Counted from the first letter of the stretch, positions 40,501 to 55,500 are shown. The stretch: DNA of 64,000 bases from Serilophus lunatus (GCA_013399895.1 VXBA01003135.1:1443553-1507552); one strand, 5' to 3'. The notes: generated by a model from the letters alone, not told the origin. A program made the numbers and translations.

Positions 40501-43500
40501 TCTGTCTGCATTTCTGCAGATCTTTCATACAGCTGGAAATGGGTGAACTGGTCAATGTAAGGCATTACAGAGAAAAGCTGGTGCTTCCTCTCAAAATCAG
40601 CCACATGTATATAAAGAAAAGTGGTGAGAAAAGAAATAGGTTCAGCTTACAAGGAGGATGAGGCGAGTGTTGCATTCTATGCAGGTAATGTCCAAATATT
40701 TTTCTCACTTTTCAGCAAGTGTGAGATGTAGAAGGTGGATAATAGCAAAGTATCTAGTGGGAATGCAGGGAGGACAACAAATTACAGGGGCACAGTGGAA
40801 GTGAAGCATGTTCTCCTTGTAGCTGCACTGGGGAGCTGCTTAATTTTCATCTCAAAACAATTAAGAACAGATAATAACAAAGATTTTCAATAAAATGTAT
40901 TTTCTTCAAATAAATAAAGAAGAGGAAGTGGAGTATTAAAGAATTTCAGGCCCATGGGCCAGATTTTACTTCCGTACAAAGTCCTTGGGTGGCTACTAAA
41001 ACAAATGGTTATCAAGAATAAATGCCAATTGCCATAAAATGCAAAATAATGTTTTCCCAAATGACTGCTCAAGACTTGACTTTTAACTGTGTTTTTGGAA
41101 ATTCACTGGAAAGAGGCAATGTTCCTAATGTATAATAATCACAGTGGGGACATGTGAGATAAAAATAAGAATTTTAAAGCAGATGGGAAACTACCTGGAA
41201 AAGGGTGGTCTTCCAGAATGAAAAGTTGGAGACCAACCTGGCCATTCCTCCTTACTCCACAAGGGAAATACAGATGTGAAGTAAAGGTTCATATTTCAGA
41301 GAACATCAGCCATTTTTAAGTCCCTTTCCTGCCCAAACCACTGTCAGTACAGATACCCAAGGGGTGAGTGATCCCAAACAGTACACCCCAGAGCCCCACA
41401 GCCTACCTGGACAAGATACTGTATATATATATATATATATTTACCACTGTAAAATGTCAAAGCCTGAAAATTTCAGGAGGAGCAGAATACAGAAGACTAT
41501 TCGACATCCATTGACTTTCCTTTCTAGAGAGTTTTTCCTTTTTCTTTTCTGTTAAAATTGATTTTTAAATGTTAAGTACTTCAAAGAGTCCAGAGATTAC
41601 AATTCTGAAGGGAGGTTAAAAGGTTTCTAAGCTACATTAAGGAGTGACAACTGAAGAAGTGGAGCTCTGAAAGGAAAGCAGAGATGGCCCAAAAGCAGAG
41701 GCCAATGGCTGAAGGCTTACAGGGTTTGACATTTTATTTCAGAATCTGAAATGAATTATTTATTAATGACACCTCAAACTTCCAACTCCCCTTTGGGTTT
41801 AGAAGGAGTGTCTTGAACCACCTTGTCCTGCTTCTGATGGCAACACACACCAAACAATTCCTCTCAAAACTTTACTAAACTACATTTTGGGCAAAGACTA
41901 CCTTGAAAAAGAAACACCTTTCTTCTCCCTATGTCGTGTTAATCTCTTTTTTACTCCCTGCAGTTATAAATAGCAATCATATTTCCATGCTGCAATCACA
42001 TGCTTCATTTCCCAAATCATCCTAAAAGCTCTCTTCTGTATCTGTTCCACTTTGTAATCAGCTTTCCTGAAAATGGATGAGCAGAGCTGCAGTTTTCCAA
42101 CTGATATCTCACAAGTGCCTGTGCTGAGACATTCACATTTCCCCAACCATCCCAAATGCCTCTGCTGATACATCCTGGGAGTGCAAAGCTCCAATCATGC
42201 CTGCATCACACCAGCTCTTCACAGTCAATCTGCCATCAACTACTCAACCATGATCCTTCTCTTCCTTGATCATTTGCAATTGATGATTACTCAGCTTACA
42301 ACTTCATTTTTGGTTATTAGTCCCCAAGTGAGCCTGAAGCAGTGCTATTGAATTGCATTCCATTGCTCCAGTCCTCAAGTTCACTCTTCTGTGAGTCCTT
42401 CAATCTTCTTAACTCATAATAACCCAAATTATATGTTATTTGCTAATATTATCAGTGTGCTTCCATCATTTCCTTTGCACATTAAACTGGTTATGAAAGA
42501 AAAATTGATGTTTTTATAGCAACATTAACTCAAGACAAGCACAGATGTGCTATTTCTAATTTCTGTTGTTCTTATTCTTCATTTAGTGACCAAGCTGTGC
42601 GGTGACATGGATTTGAGACTCTGCAGCCTTCTCTTTTTCACACACTTCTATTGGGAAACTGCACTTTCATTCAGCCCCATGCCAATTAAAATCCACCACT
42701 CTCAGGGAAACACTTAAAACTGTTTCCCTGTTGTTAAAGCTCACTCACCTCCACTTTGAAGATGGCTTTACCCTGCACAGCAAAGTACAGAGAGAACAAA
42801 AGCTGCTGGATGGCTGCAATTTTCTCAGGGACAAAAACATACTGGGAGCTTTAAGCACCACATGAAATAACCTGCTCTGAGCAAAATTAGAGGACACTAT
42901 ATAAATCCATGATGACCCCTTATACTTTACATGAAAACTCTGACATTGTTTCCATTTTTACAACTGAACAGAAATTCCAAGATGGGAATTATTTACATCT
43001 TCCATAATGTTAAGGTTTGAATTACTTCCCTATTTTTCTCTCCTTTGAGGTATAATTCCAGATGTAATGATGAAACTGTTGTTTTCTCCACAGAGGGTCA
43101 GAGAAGGAAAAACTCAAACATTCTAAGTTTAAAAAGAACCATTTTCCTTACCTCTATCTGAAAAAAAATCATGCAGTACCTGCTACAGAGTTTGAACTGC
43201 ATTTAGGCATTTTTCCTGTCCCTAATGACCATTACTTTAATGTAGACACCCAAATTCACTACACAGCAAATGACACTCTCATGTAAATTGTTTTGATGCT
43301 AAATCACCCCAAAAATTTCAAATCATAATTTTGTAACATCTTATTCCAATTCCCTGGGTCCTGTTGTCCTTGTTCTACCAGACTCTATTTGTCTGAGACA
43401 AGATATTGAATGCTGAAGAATTACAGAATGCCAAAGAAGGTTCCAAAAAAACAAGAGTCAGAGTGATATAGTTTGAAAAAGGGGAGATTAAAAATATCTC

Positions 43501-46500
43501 CTGAGCAATGGAAATTTGGTTAAAAGAGAGACCAAGTAGAACCTGTGAGTAAGAAATTCTATTCTTCTGTTATTTACAGTTGTTAAATATAAAAATATTA
43601 CCCCAAGGCCAGAAAGTTTCATAGCCATGGATTGTCAGAGGTTGGGAGAGAGCAGCAGCTTCAGAAGTTACCCAATTCTCATACTTTTCCCTAGGGACAC
43701 ACTGCTGGCTCCTGCCAGAGGCAGAACACAGCTACATAAACCTGGAGCCTCCATCTTCAGCAGAATCCAAGTGAACTAAAAAAGGTTTGGAGAGGGATGA
43801 CAAAGATAATCAAAAAGCATGAAGCTGGTAACAGCTGAAATAACTGGAAAACTCTTCATAAATAAACAAGACGTCTGAGGGAGAGGTTTGTAAAGTCATG
43901 AGCAGAGAAGGGAAAATAAGGGCAGGTTTCCATTCACTCTGAATATAAATAGATTCAGCATATATTCTCACTGAGAAAGACACAAAGCTACTACACAAAT
44001 AAACTCTGTAAATTTGCTCACTACCTTGAGGACACACTCTTCTTTATTTTTTTTTGCAGATTTTAATTGATATTAGCAAACATTTCCTGTCTGCATGACT
44101 ATCAATTCTTAGAACATAATTTACTGAAATTTAGTCTTCCATCTGCTCCAAATAAATTAAAACCCACTAAATCAGAACATGTTTTTCAGAAGAGTATTTC
44201 ACATCAGGTGTAGGACAAGGAGACAGATTCTGACTATTATTGTAGTAGGAATGAGGAAAATACCACAACCAGCAAAACTAAAACCTCCCTGTCCATACCT
44301 CCAGGAATCTCTAGAGGTCCCTTCCCACCTAAATGAGCTTGTGCTTCTGCAAAATGGAGAAGAGGTCAGCACTCGCACCAGGGTTGCTATTGTGAGCTCC
44401 TACCTTTCAGAGCAGAATCATCTCCAAGATTATCTATAGTGTTTAATCCCAGCTTTTTAGCACATCTGACACTTCTCCTTCCACTTGTAGGGTACTGTGA
44501 GCTGCAGCAATTTCTGTTAGAAAGCTGCTCCAAAATGTCCAAGCCCACATCACCATTTTTTCTGGTCAGCATTTGTGAGCTCTCATCTCCACTTGCATTC
44601 CTACTACTGGGTCTTCCCAGTTCATTCCTCTGACATTTGACATCCTCATTTGTCAGATCTGAAAAGTTTTTCATGATTCCATCTGACTGTGTTTGAAATC
44701 TCGAGCTTAAATTACGTTCTGTAGCAAGCCAGGAAGGCTTCTGCTTACTAGGAGTAACTTTATTGTCCTCTGTCACTTGGGAAGATGACTGTAACCAAGA
44801 TGGAATTGCAGCTGTGGAATCAGACAATTTTCTTCCTGTTAACTTTTCCATTTGCTCACTCAAAGGAAGTTCATCATCAGACTGAGTGTGCTCTGTAACT
44901 GCTGGTTCTGCTGAATTCTCTTTGGCATCTTTTATACAAACTTGAGATGGCAATGCTTTTAGATCATCCTCTAACTCAGACAAATTTTTCTTTGTAAAGC
45001 TGATTGAGTTCATTTTATGCTCAAGATCTTCTTCTGGCAGAGATTTCCAGCTGAGTGAAGTACTGTTTGATTCTGAGCATTTAAAATGTAGGTCTGCTTT
45101 CCTGCCTGTGACTGCAGGTGCATTTATTTCTTTCCTTTCACTTGAGGGAGATGCAGAGATATCTTGCTTATGATCTGTAAGGTCAATTGTAGTGCTATGG
45201 TCAGCAAGGAGATCTCCAGAGGCTCTCCCTAATTCACCATCAAATATAAGGTTCTCATCAACATATATCTTCACCTTCTTTGCTCCAACATCAAGGTCCT
45301 ACAAAAATAAAAGTATGAAGAATTCCATTACGCTTTCAAGCATTAGGTATCACTGTTCTTGGACTCTGACATTTGAACACTTAATCAATAGACAGATGAA
45401 AACAATTAAACCTTGTGTCAGTAACATGCTTTTGACTACTTTTTAATCTAAAGCTCAAACAACTGCAAAATGCTGTGGAATATTTAAGATTTTATTTAAA
45501 AGGACTGAGAACCCTGCTAGACACCACTATGAACCATTCTGTCTGACAAGGCTTGATTATTTAGAAAAGCTTGAGGGAAGAAGCCTAGATTAAGGATAAT
45601 TATATTTGATCAGGGTATAAATTTCAGAGGCACATTTTGTTTCAGAATCTGTAAGACTCATCACTTTCATGACATGTTCCATAGTGAACAACCACGCAGA
45701 TCAAAGCCACTGGAGTTAAAAAGACTCACAAAGAAATACAGAGCTAGAAAGGACAGCAAAAAAAAAAAAATCATCCAGTCCATCTTTTTCCACTGAAGAA
45801 TGTAAAATAAACTGTATGATTGTGAAGAAATCTGTTTTTAACAGTTTTCAACTAATCTGCCTTGATAGCCTACTCCAACACTTAACTAGCCTTTTAAAGA
45901 GAAGGCCTTTATCTCAGACACAATTCTGCCACTCACAATTTTATCTCTATGCTCTCCTTCTCTGTGGCATCCACCAATACCTGATTTTTTCATTCCATTG
46001 AAGTTGGAACTAATGTTCTTTCTATTCTCTTCACCATTTCGATCTAACCTTTTCTCCCTCTTGACAAAAATACCATTATCTTCAAAGAAAATATAGAAGA
46101 TGAGACAAAATCCATCTCCTTTCTGTTCTCTAACTTTCAGTAACATGTCCATCTCGTGGTCTTTCAAAGACTCTCTGTTCTTTCCTTCTTTTCAGGAAAA
46201 CTAAGAAGCTTTTTATGAAAGTAAGACATTTCCATTTCATCCCTCTTGCTCATCTCCTGGATGCCAGTTCTCCTTGAATACTGATGCAAATCTTCTTCTG
46301 CTCCCACTCTAAACCAGTTACTCCTTCATCTACAAATGTCTCTATTTTTTCATTACTGAAGGTATAAGGCTTACAAGTCTTTGTAGCTTCCTTCATGTTG
46401 CTTTCCAAACAATAACATGTATGAGGCAAAAAATGCCTTATGGTCCTACACATTGGAAAAGCAGAAGAGGCAGGGATAACAAGAAAGCCACAGCTGAGGG

Positions 46501-49500
46501 AGGGAAGCAGGTGTAGGAATGTAAGACACATTCCTGACAGGAAAAGATAACCTTCACTAACTTCTCAGGGAACAGCTGTAAAACCAGTTTAATTGGCCAT
46601 TATGGCCTGGCTGCCTGTGGAACTCCAAGAGCATCATAAAGGGCTGTAAGCCTGTACTGATGCATTTGGCCATAAAAATGGTACTTTTTCTCCTTGAATG
46701 AGGACACTGCTGGATTGCTCTAACTGGGAATCAAAACACCCCAATAATTATATCTATTAAAAACTACCCACATGGCTTTGCCTGAAATTATTATGGGAAA
46801 GAGAAAGACTATCAGGATGACCCAGTAATGTTATTTTAGTGATGTCTGATTGTCAATGCCCTCCTTAAGTGCTAGAGATATTGGAGATTCATAGTTGAAT
46901 TTGGGATAACACCACGTTTCTACATAATGTCTCAGCCTCTACCGCTGTTAGGAACACTCAGCCCTTAGTTCTGCATTTTTAACTGGAAACAGAAAGAAAT
47001 TGCATGAAGTCATAGAAATACACATATACAATGGAACAATATTTCTCAATGTCATCTTTTTAAATTAAAATCAACCTCTAAAGAACAAACTGTTTTGAAA
47101 CTAATCCCACTCCACTCACCAGTACCAGAGGAGGACAGAAAACATAATGAAAATGAGATGGTGGAGGTCATTCTCCCTGAAAGAGGGACAGTCAAGCCCA
47201 GAGAAGGGCCAGTCACTTCAAAATTACTCTTTCAGTCAGGGAAAAGTCCTCCTGCTCTCTGATGCTTTGGAATGTCTGAGATGAGTACTGTAGGAAGTAA
47301 AAGAGGTTTCTGAAGTGTATCAAGATGAACCAGCCAAAGCTACAGGTACTTCTAAGATAATAGAGACAGACTGAACTGGGGCAGGCATTAGCAACAGCTG
47401 ATAGCTCAGAAAAACCATCTATTCATGAACAACCAGCAAAAGAGCTAATGAAAATCTTTGCACCAAAATCCTAAGCAGACTGAGCCTCAGGGAAGAAAAA
47501 TACGACAGATCCCAGAGACTCCAAGAACAAACATATGCAGGCACAAGACCAAGAACTGCTCTTTTTCATTCCCTCCCACCCCTCTTCTGAGCTTTCAGTT
47601 GCTTAGTGATCTGTTCTGGTGGAGAAGATTGACACCATGGTTTAGTTTCCCTGGTACCACTGCTCAGCTCTCCTCGAGCATGAGGAGGCTGGAAAAATCC
47701 CTTCCATGTGAGTAATTCCAGCCTGTAAGCAAACACTCGATACTTCATCCAAGGCAGGGCTTTTTTCCTCCTGGAAGATTAATTAAAATGGCACAATGTC
47801 TCAGAATAAGCAAGTAGGTATGATCACTGTCAGAAAGAAAGAAAAAGACAGATTTTGTGTCAATAATTCTACAGTTTCTCCTCATGTTCCTTCCCAGCTT
47901 GCACCTTCAGCCCTCAGAGTGCCTGCTGGGATAGTGCCTCTCAATTAGAGAGGAAGGATGGCATTTCTGGCCATTTCAGTGATATTTGAGCACAAAGGAC
48001 AAAGCTTAAAACCAGAGGCACTTTTCTGAGAATTACCCCTGGATAAAAGACTTGAAATTGCTTCTGCCTGCCTTCTCACAGAAGTGTGAAACAGAAGGAG
48101 CAATAGAAAAGAAGACAAGAATTAGAAGAAAAAAGTTTTTCTATAAAACTATTTGTGTTGCAACAAAGCTGCTGCACCCTCACAGACAATGTACCCCAGT
48201 GGTGCACTGAAAAACCCAGCACCGAAAAATCCCCAACTCAAAATAGAATGGACTTGAACATATGCACAGGAGGAACACACATACAGGCAGTCACTTGAAG
48301 ATTAATCGATTGGAGAACAACTAAGGCCTTACGGCATTTAAGTATTGATTCCATTCACAGATTTGTGAAGGCACAGCACAGACATTATATTGGATCTTAC
48401 AAAAACGGTTTTAATAGCTTCGAGTAATGATGCAATTTCAAGACTGTAGCAAGTACTTATAAAATATCTGACTATTGCAGACAAATTTGAAAAGAATTGG
48501 CTGCCCTTACTTAGACTTGTTCCCTTCGTGCAGACTAAAAATGACCTCCTGTTTCACAGATCTCATCTGAAGTAAATAAAGCCAAGATGAAGCATCCTCT
48601 GGCACCTTCCCTGCAATTCAGTGAATCAAGGAATCTATGACAATGATGTCATCTGACTTTTATAGCTTCCTTCAGACATAATTTTTTGCCAGTTTTTGGA
48701 AGAAGTACTTGAGCACCTCTGGCTTAGGTGGTGTTTGAGGGAAAGAAGGCAGTGAAAATTATTACCAAAATCCACACAGAAGTCTGGCCCTGGACTTACA
48801 TGAGCAGCTGGAAAAATGTTAGCTAATTGTATTTTGGGGTTTTAAACTTCTGAGACAAAACTTCCTCATGAGAAATTCCAGAACCAGGCAGAACTGCTTT
48901 GTATTATTCTTTCACCTTAAGGATAACGAGACAAGTCTTTAATAAAGTTTAAAGTGCTGCACTTCCACCAAAATCCATGGGATTATACAGCCAATGGATT
49001 TTATAGATTGCCTCATAGCAGTTTATTAAAAAAGCAGTGCCTCAAAACACAGACTTACATCTTTGTGTACTTCCTGCATTATATGCAGTAGGTTTGGTAA
49101 CAAATCATACCATTACCTCCAAGAACAGCAGGCCCTTTCACACACTCTAATGATGATGGAACATTCTGTGGACCACGTTTTAGTGGAAAAAGCTATTAAA
49201 GTTCCAGGAAAACAAATAAAAAATCATGTAATAGTGAATTTGTTTGATCTGTCCCTTCCATGGTCACTTCCATATGGATAAATTAACATATGTGCTTATA
49301 TAAGAACATGGATGAGAGCAAAACCAGAGGGATAAACCCTCTTATTTTTAATCCAGGACAGTAAATCCTCTTTGATCCACTACCTGGGATTTCTTTCTTA
49401 ACATTGCAGTGAACAAACAAGAATAATTTTCATGGTGACATTCAAACACACAAACAAGAGACCATCTGCTACCTGCCATGATATGCCTCTGTTACAACAG

Positions 49501-52500
49501 TAGATTGTTTTATTATGAGCACACAGTAGTGGACTTTTTAATTGTCCCTGGCCATGGCAGGGGGGCTGGAACTGAAGGATCTTTAAGGTCCTTCCAACCC
49601 AAACCATTTTATGATTCTAATTAAAGCGACAAACCCAAAATTGAGCAACAGCCAGACTATTTATATTTATAGACATGAGAAAACACATATTTAAACGTAT
49701 TTATATTTTGATAAAACAACTGAAGGTCTGGAATATTAAGATAAATTTACCTGGGTAACTTTATTTGTCACCATAGTAAAGGATTAAGTGATAGAATATG
49801 GAAGACCTTTATTAGGTCTTTAGAGATCTTCAATAGCTTTGAAAGAAAATGCTCATTGTGCCTATGAAAACATTAGCATTACGTTGTTACCACTTACAAT
49901 TAAGACCAAAGCAAATTTCACAGCAGACAGGGACATCTCACAGCTCCTATTTTATTAGAGAAAATAGTATCCAGTTTTACTTCATGCTTTTAAAAAGAAG
50001 ATCAAACTGAACTTCCCTAGTCAAGGTAACGCAAACATACAGAGGAGTTGAGAAAAGGCTACTTACACTGGGAGTTGTTGTGTTGTAATTCCAGATCTTG
50101 ATCTTGGATATACCAAAGCCACGTGACCGGGTGAGATTGCGGATAACAAAGTACAGTTGGACGGGCGGGTGGAAAGGGCACATCCACAGCAAGTTTTCCT
50201 TTGTGAGTTAAAAACATGTATAAGCAGACTAACACCCTTCCTCCTTCATCAGGGTGTTTTAATTAACTCCCCACCCCACGGCACAATATGCACTGGTTAG
50301 AAAACTCAATAAAATCTGCTACGTAAGAGCGAAACCTTAACCTTGTTTCCCAGCAGTAAATGCGACTCTCCTGCCCGTAAGACAGCTCCCAAGAGCCTGA
50401 CAATGAGATAAAGGTCAGCTGCTCGCTGTCCCAGTGAGGCATCTGCACACTCACAAACCACAGGCAGCCTGCCCTGCTTTGGAACCACAGGGTCAGAGCA
50501 AGCCCAGTCTATTTTAATCAAATTAATCAGCTTTGCTGGCACTAGAGGGGATCACTGAGCACAATGGACACTGTGCAATCATTTTATGATTTCTTCAAGT
50601 GCTTACACTTCTGGTTTGTCCCCTTATTCTTATAGAATTTTATTTTATTGCCTCTACTTTAATGAGGCTTTGCAGACATCCAGCTTCACTTGCAGATCTA
50701 TTCCTTAGTGCTATAAAGAACTCTACACTTGAAATTTTCAAACACTCCCCAAAAACTCTCAACATAAATTTTACATACAGATGGCAATCAAGAGACTTAA
50801 AAATACCAAAATATGCCTAATTCTGGACATTGTTAAGAACTGCTACCTCTACATATTCAGAAATGGAGGAAAAGGATCAAAAACCAGAATGATGAATATT
50901 AAAATACTTGATGTCAAATGTTACCCCCAAACAGGTTCTGAACAAGGGCACAAAGTCAACCCACATTCAGGTAACATTTCAATGATCTGAGATTAGGAGA
51001 TAAATTAGCTTCCCTTCTGTAAAATAGGTACACAAACAATATTTTTCCACATCATTTCACTCTGAAGCCAGTCTTTCAGGTTTTCCTGAAGGCAGTAACC
51101 AGTAACCTTTCCTACTGACTACTTTAGCTGTGTGCCTAAAGATGGTGTGGACAGAGCTCTGCAGCCTGTTCAAAGACATCCTGAATAGATCCACTTCTCA
51201 CAGTGGTCATCTCCACATGCCACACACTAATGGGTCACGATGTCACTGCCCAGAAGCCTCTCAAAAAGCTTTGGGAGATTGTGTTGTCAGTTGTTGACCG
51301 TTTAATGTCAGTCTGGGGCATAAACAGTGACAAGGGTGCCAGACAGGTTGAATCCTTTCTACAGAAGAAAAGAAAGACACCTCTTAACATCAGAGAAATG
51401 AAAGACAGTTCTAAAATCAGTGTGAGCTCAACTCCAGGGTCAACTTCAAAGCTGGATCATGTTTTTGAAGTCATACTATCAACAAGAGTGGTTAAAAAAT
51501 AATTTCCCAGCAGCAGACAACATTTGATGAGCAATCTACCCGCAGAGCTCCCAGCCAGGACCTGATGCCCCAGAAATCAATAGTTTCTGGGGTGCACTGA
51601 TAGCCAGAGGTGCCTTCACAGGAGGGTACCTGATTCAGCAGGAAAGAATTGTTCATGCTTCTCATTGGATTCTCTGTAAAGTTGCACATAACCTTCCAAA
51701 AAACAGAAGGTACATCAGAGCCAGGCTGAGTATTCTCTCTTGAGTTGACAGGCATACAGATCATTTTGCTTACCAGTGGAAATACCAGCTTAGGACTGGG
51801 CTACACAAACTTACAGGTGCTACAGTCCCTGTCAGCACATTAAAGATCTGACACCAGAAACTGAAGGCACCTTGATGAATCCATGCCAAAACTCATGAGA
51901 CTGTGAAGACTCTCATGTTTTATCACAAAGACCAAAGTGATTTCTTTGCCTTCACATGATGTGCTTGGGTCTGGGGTTACTGTCTTTGCAACTAGAGCTG
52001 AAAAATTTAGCCTAAAAATTCTTCGAACCATGAGGGCGAACCTGATGTGCTAAGGAGTGGGAGTTACATTTCAAGTGGACCAAAGGAAAAAGGGAAAGTC
52101 TTATATTTTGTGGGAGACTGGCCCCAGACATTTGTATTGTGTGGGTGCTGAAGGTGCACCTGATGAAGAGTAGAGGAAGGCACAGGCAGTATGAAGATGA
52201 ATGATGTTGGTCTGAGGGTTCACCACTGTGAAAGAATACCTTCGTTAGATATTTATAAAATTAGTTACTTGTCCTTCTTATACTGAGGTTTAAAAGACCT
52301 ATATATGCATGTAAGAATGAAAAAGGTTTACAGAAAACAATTGTAATAAAATTCCTAATCTATGTCTTATCAAGCATTATCACGGAATCTCAGAGTGGTT
52401 TAGATTGGAAGGGACTTTAAAGCCCATCCCATCCCACCCCCTGCCCTGGGCAGGGACACCTCCCACTGTCCCAGGGGGCTCCAATCTGGCCTTGGACACT

Positions 52501-55500
52501 CCCAGGGATGGGGCAGCCACAGCTTCTCTGGGCACCCTGTGCCAGGGCCTCCCCACCCTCACATGGAACAATTCCTTCCTTATCTCTAATCTGAATCTAG
52601 TGAGTTGAGAGCATCTGATGTTCTGCCAGGCATTTTTTTTCTTTTACAGTATATCACAAAGTACAAGGAAAAAGGCAATTTAAGTGCTCTTCTTAAAAGT
52701 CTGCAAGTGTAATAAATAAAGTAATAAAATAAAATCCCTGATCTTCAATAAGATGTATCATTTATTCTCAAATGTACACCTAAATGATCAAAGATGGAAG
52801 TGTTTAAACCATGGCAAAATGAGTTTTCCACATAACTAGTTTTCATGTCAATTTTTCATTCTGTTGAAAATATTAGTTGCTTGGAGATTGATTCATTTCT
52901 TGCTATTTCTAATGCACCCATAATCTTTCCTGAAATGTACACAAACTGGAAATGCTGCTCTGGCTTCTGAAGGAATCTCCAGTTCAGGTATCACACACCC
53001 AAATTCTAAGACTATGTTCCCTGTCCAGATTGCATCTTGGATGCAATACCTCTCCAGCTTCAAGAGAGGAGATTACAGTGTCACAAATCAAAGGAATATA
53101 TTAATCAATGAAATATAAAACCTCATTACTTAAGAATAATGGGATATATAAATACATGAGTAATGCCAAGAATAACAGGTTTATAATGGCTTAATGAATG
53201 TATTACTACATAATTTATAATTATCTAGAGAGTCTGAGAGTCACTACCACTACTACTACTACTGTGTGTCATGTGCCAGAAACACATCCTACATAGGGGA
53301 ATGCATATTTAGACACCAAACTACAATGTTCAGGAGACACTATGAAAGATGTTTCAAGTAAAAATATTTGTCTGGAAATAATATTCCACACTGAGTTTCA
53401 ACTAAATTTCAAAATACCGCATGTTTGCTCTTCTCCTACTCTCATATTAAATTCATATCAAGCACCTGAAAGAAATTAGCTGTGAAGATCCTATACCTTG
53501 AGACCACAAGAATTACTTTAGTTTAACAGCAGACACACTGTAAAAAGGTGGAATTCATTGTTCTTAAAGTTTTGTGATCTCACTCTACAGCACAATACTT
53601 AAAACCTGAATGTGTTCTTTTACCCAAGACAATGCCACAGAGTTAATATATATGGAGGCAGCTTCCTCTTTCCAATTGCTTAGTTCAGTAAGTCAAGCAA
53701 ATTAATCAAAGACTATTCTAAAGCAAAATTATAACTGAATACCAACATCTTGGACAGCAGAGATGGATTTGTTAAAAATAAAGCAATATTTGTAGTTCTC
53801 TAAATTATTGGCTAGTTGTTAAGCAGTCAGGTTCAAAATGCAATCATGCTTCTGGACAAAAAACCTGGTGATAGAGTATTATGGAAATATCATAATGAGA
53901 GATTTTAACATCCAGGATTAAGGTATCTTACATTTAAGTTCTTATTGACCAAGCAGCACAAATCCCCTGGGTTGTCAGCATTTCGAATGTCCACATCATG
54001 AGGAGACACAAATATCTTCTCGTTGTGTAAATCAAAGAATTCCACCTGGCTCAGGCCCACGTTTACTGGATTTCCCCAGTTAGAAAGAAGTTCCATGGTC
54101 ACATAAATGGCATCATGAGCTTCCACACTGGTTGTCATCTGGACCAAAATGAAATATGGAAAAAATGTAAGTGACAAACCAATGAAACTTTGAAACAAAA
54201 CAAATACCGTTAAGATTGCAATAGCGATGGGTCAGAAGCAAAAAGATTGCGAAGTCATGGCTATTTGAATGACATTCAGCCATGCTGGGTTCCACCAATC
54301 CTGCCACACACCAACCCTCTTAGAAAGCCTACAGAGAAAACAGCTCCATGTTCCTTTGTCATTCTGATGAAGTGATAAAGTCTCTTATCCTGGCATGGCT
54401 TTATTAGTTGATGTGGGGCAGAATCGGTGGAATACAGATCATTCACTGTACTTTCATTTCAACAGTACTGGAAAGGATCAATTATGAAGCATAAACACAC
54501 AAACCTTCTCTCTCAACATGGAATCTACTTCAACTTTGTCATCAGCCAGGGATCTATCATTACCACAGGTAGAAAGGCTCTCAGGCTCCAGAAAGATTTT
54601 CAGAAGTTTCTTCTTTTGTCTGAAATAATATATTCTTTTATGTGCTACTTCTTCATAATTCCTGCATTTTTAAGAAATAGTTTGGTTTGTGCTAAGGTGA
54701 AGAGATGATAAGATGAACCCACACACCCCACAGGAAAATCCAGGTACCCCCATGCTGAATAACAACTGTTGCAGCATCCCCCCTTAGAAACACAGGGTTT
54801 GGTTAAAAAACTGGGCTCCAGTTCACAGCTGGTTCTGGGAAAGTAATGCACAGGTTATGCAAATACAATAAAGGAAGATGTTGGCAGATCCCTGCTCCAC
54901 AGAGACTGTCCCAAGGCTGGATTCCCTGATTTTCTCCTACTTGGATGGTGTCTTGAAGATTACCAGGTATAGTGATATTCTGAAAAATCTCTCTTCGAAA
55001 AAGTAAGTTAGCCTAAAGCAAATATATATATACCTGCTTCCAAAAGGACAAATCCTCTCAACAGCTTTTGTCACTACAGTCCTTGTTTGGCTTTTTTCAG
55101 GAGGATCAGTCATTGAGGAAAAAAGAGATGAAACAGAAGATTTCATCTAAATAAGAGAAAGATGAACATGTTTCATTCAGATTGTTCTCCACATACCAAT
55201 GAGTATCATTCTGCATCCCTGGAAAAAAGAAGAGTTTGGGCCCAGCTTCTCTGTAACTACACTAAGCTAAAGCATATTTAACAAAATTGGTCTTGATTTG
55301 CAATGAAGGAGCTGAGCTTGGAACTTGATTTTCTACATGGAAGGAAAGCTACCATAAAATCATCCTCTGAGAACTATTAAATACCACACACACACACACA
55401 CTTACATACATATACATATGCAAAAATCTCTCATTCTATTCATTTGATAGGACTCAGGGTTGGCCAATGCTTTGGCACAGGTTTACAAGAATTTCTCCTT

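Larger units (their letters stand above)
40154..44403. other. KATNIP intron between exons 10 and 11
   Basis: 4.25 kb. It contains an AT repeat (41421-41442), an old CR1-like segment (41960-42195) and possibly another near 43760-44040. No exon recognised. Confidence 0.6.
45299..50066. other. KATNIP intron between exons 9 and 10
   Basis: 4.77 kb, the longest intron in the window. It holds a CR1 remnant with an A-run (45735-45900) and a CR1 3' end at 49530-49622. I see nothing else. Confidence 0.6.
50199..53931. other. KATNIP intron between exons 8 and 9
   Basis: 3.73 kb. It contains a clear CR1 fragment (52381-52600) and a CTA microsatellite (53243-53263). No exon recognised. Confidence 0.6.

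Noticed and set aside
43760..44040. Possible ancient LINE 5' remnant
   Set aside because: Similarity to CR1 internal sequence is too faint to support a call.
44439..44633. Plus-strand open frame inside KATNIP exon 10
   Set aside because: Antisense shadow of a well-supported coding exon.
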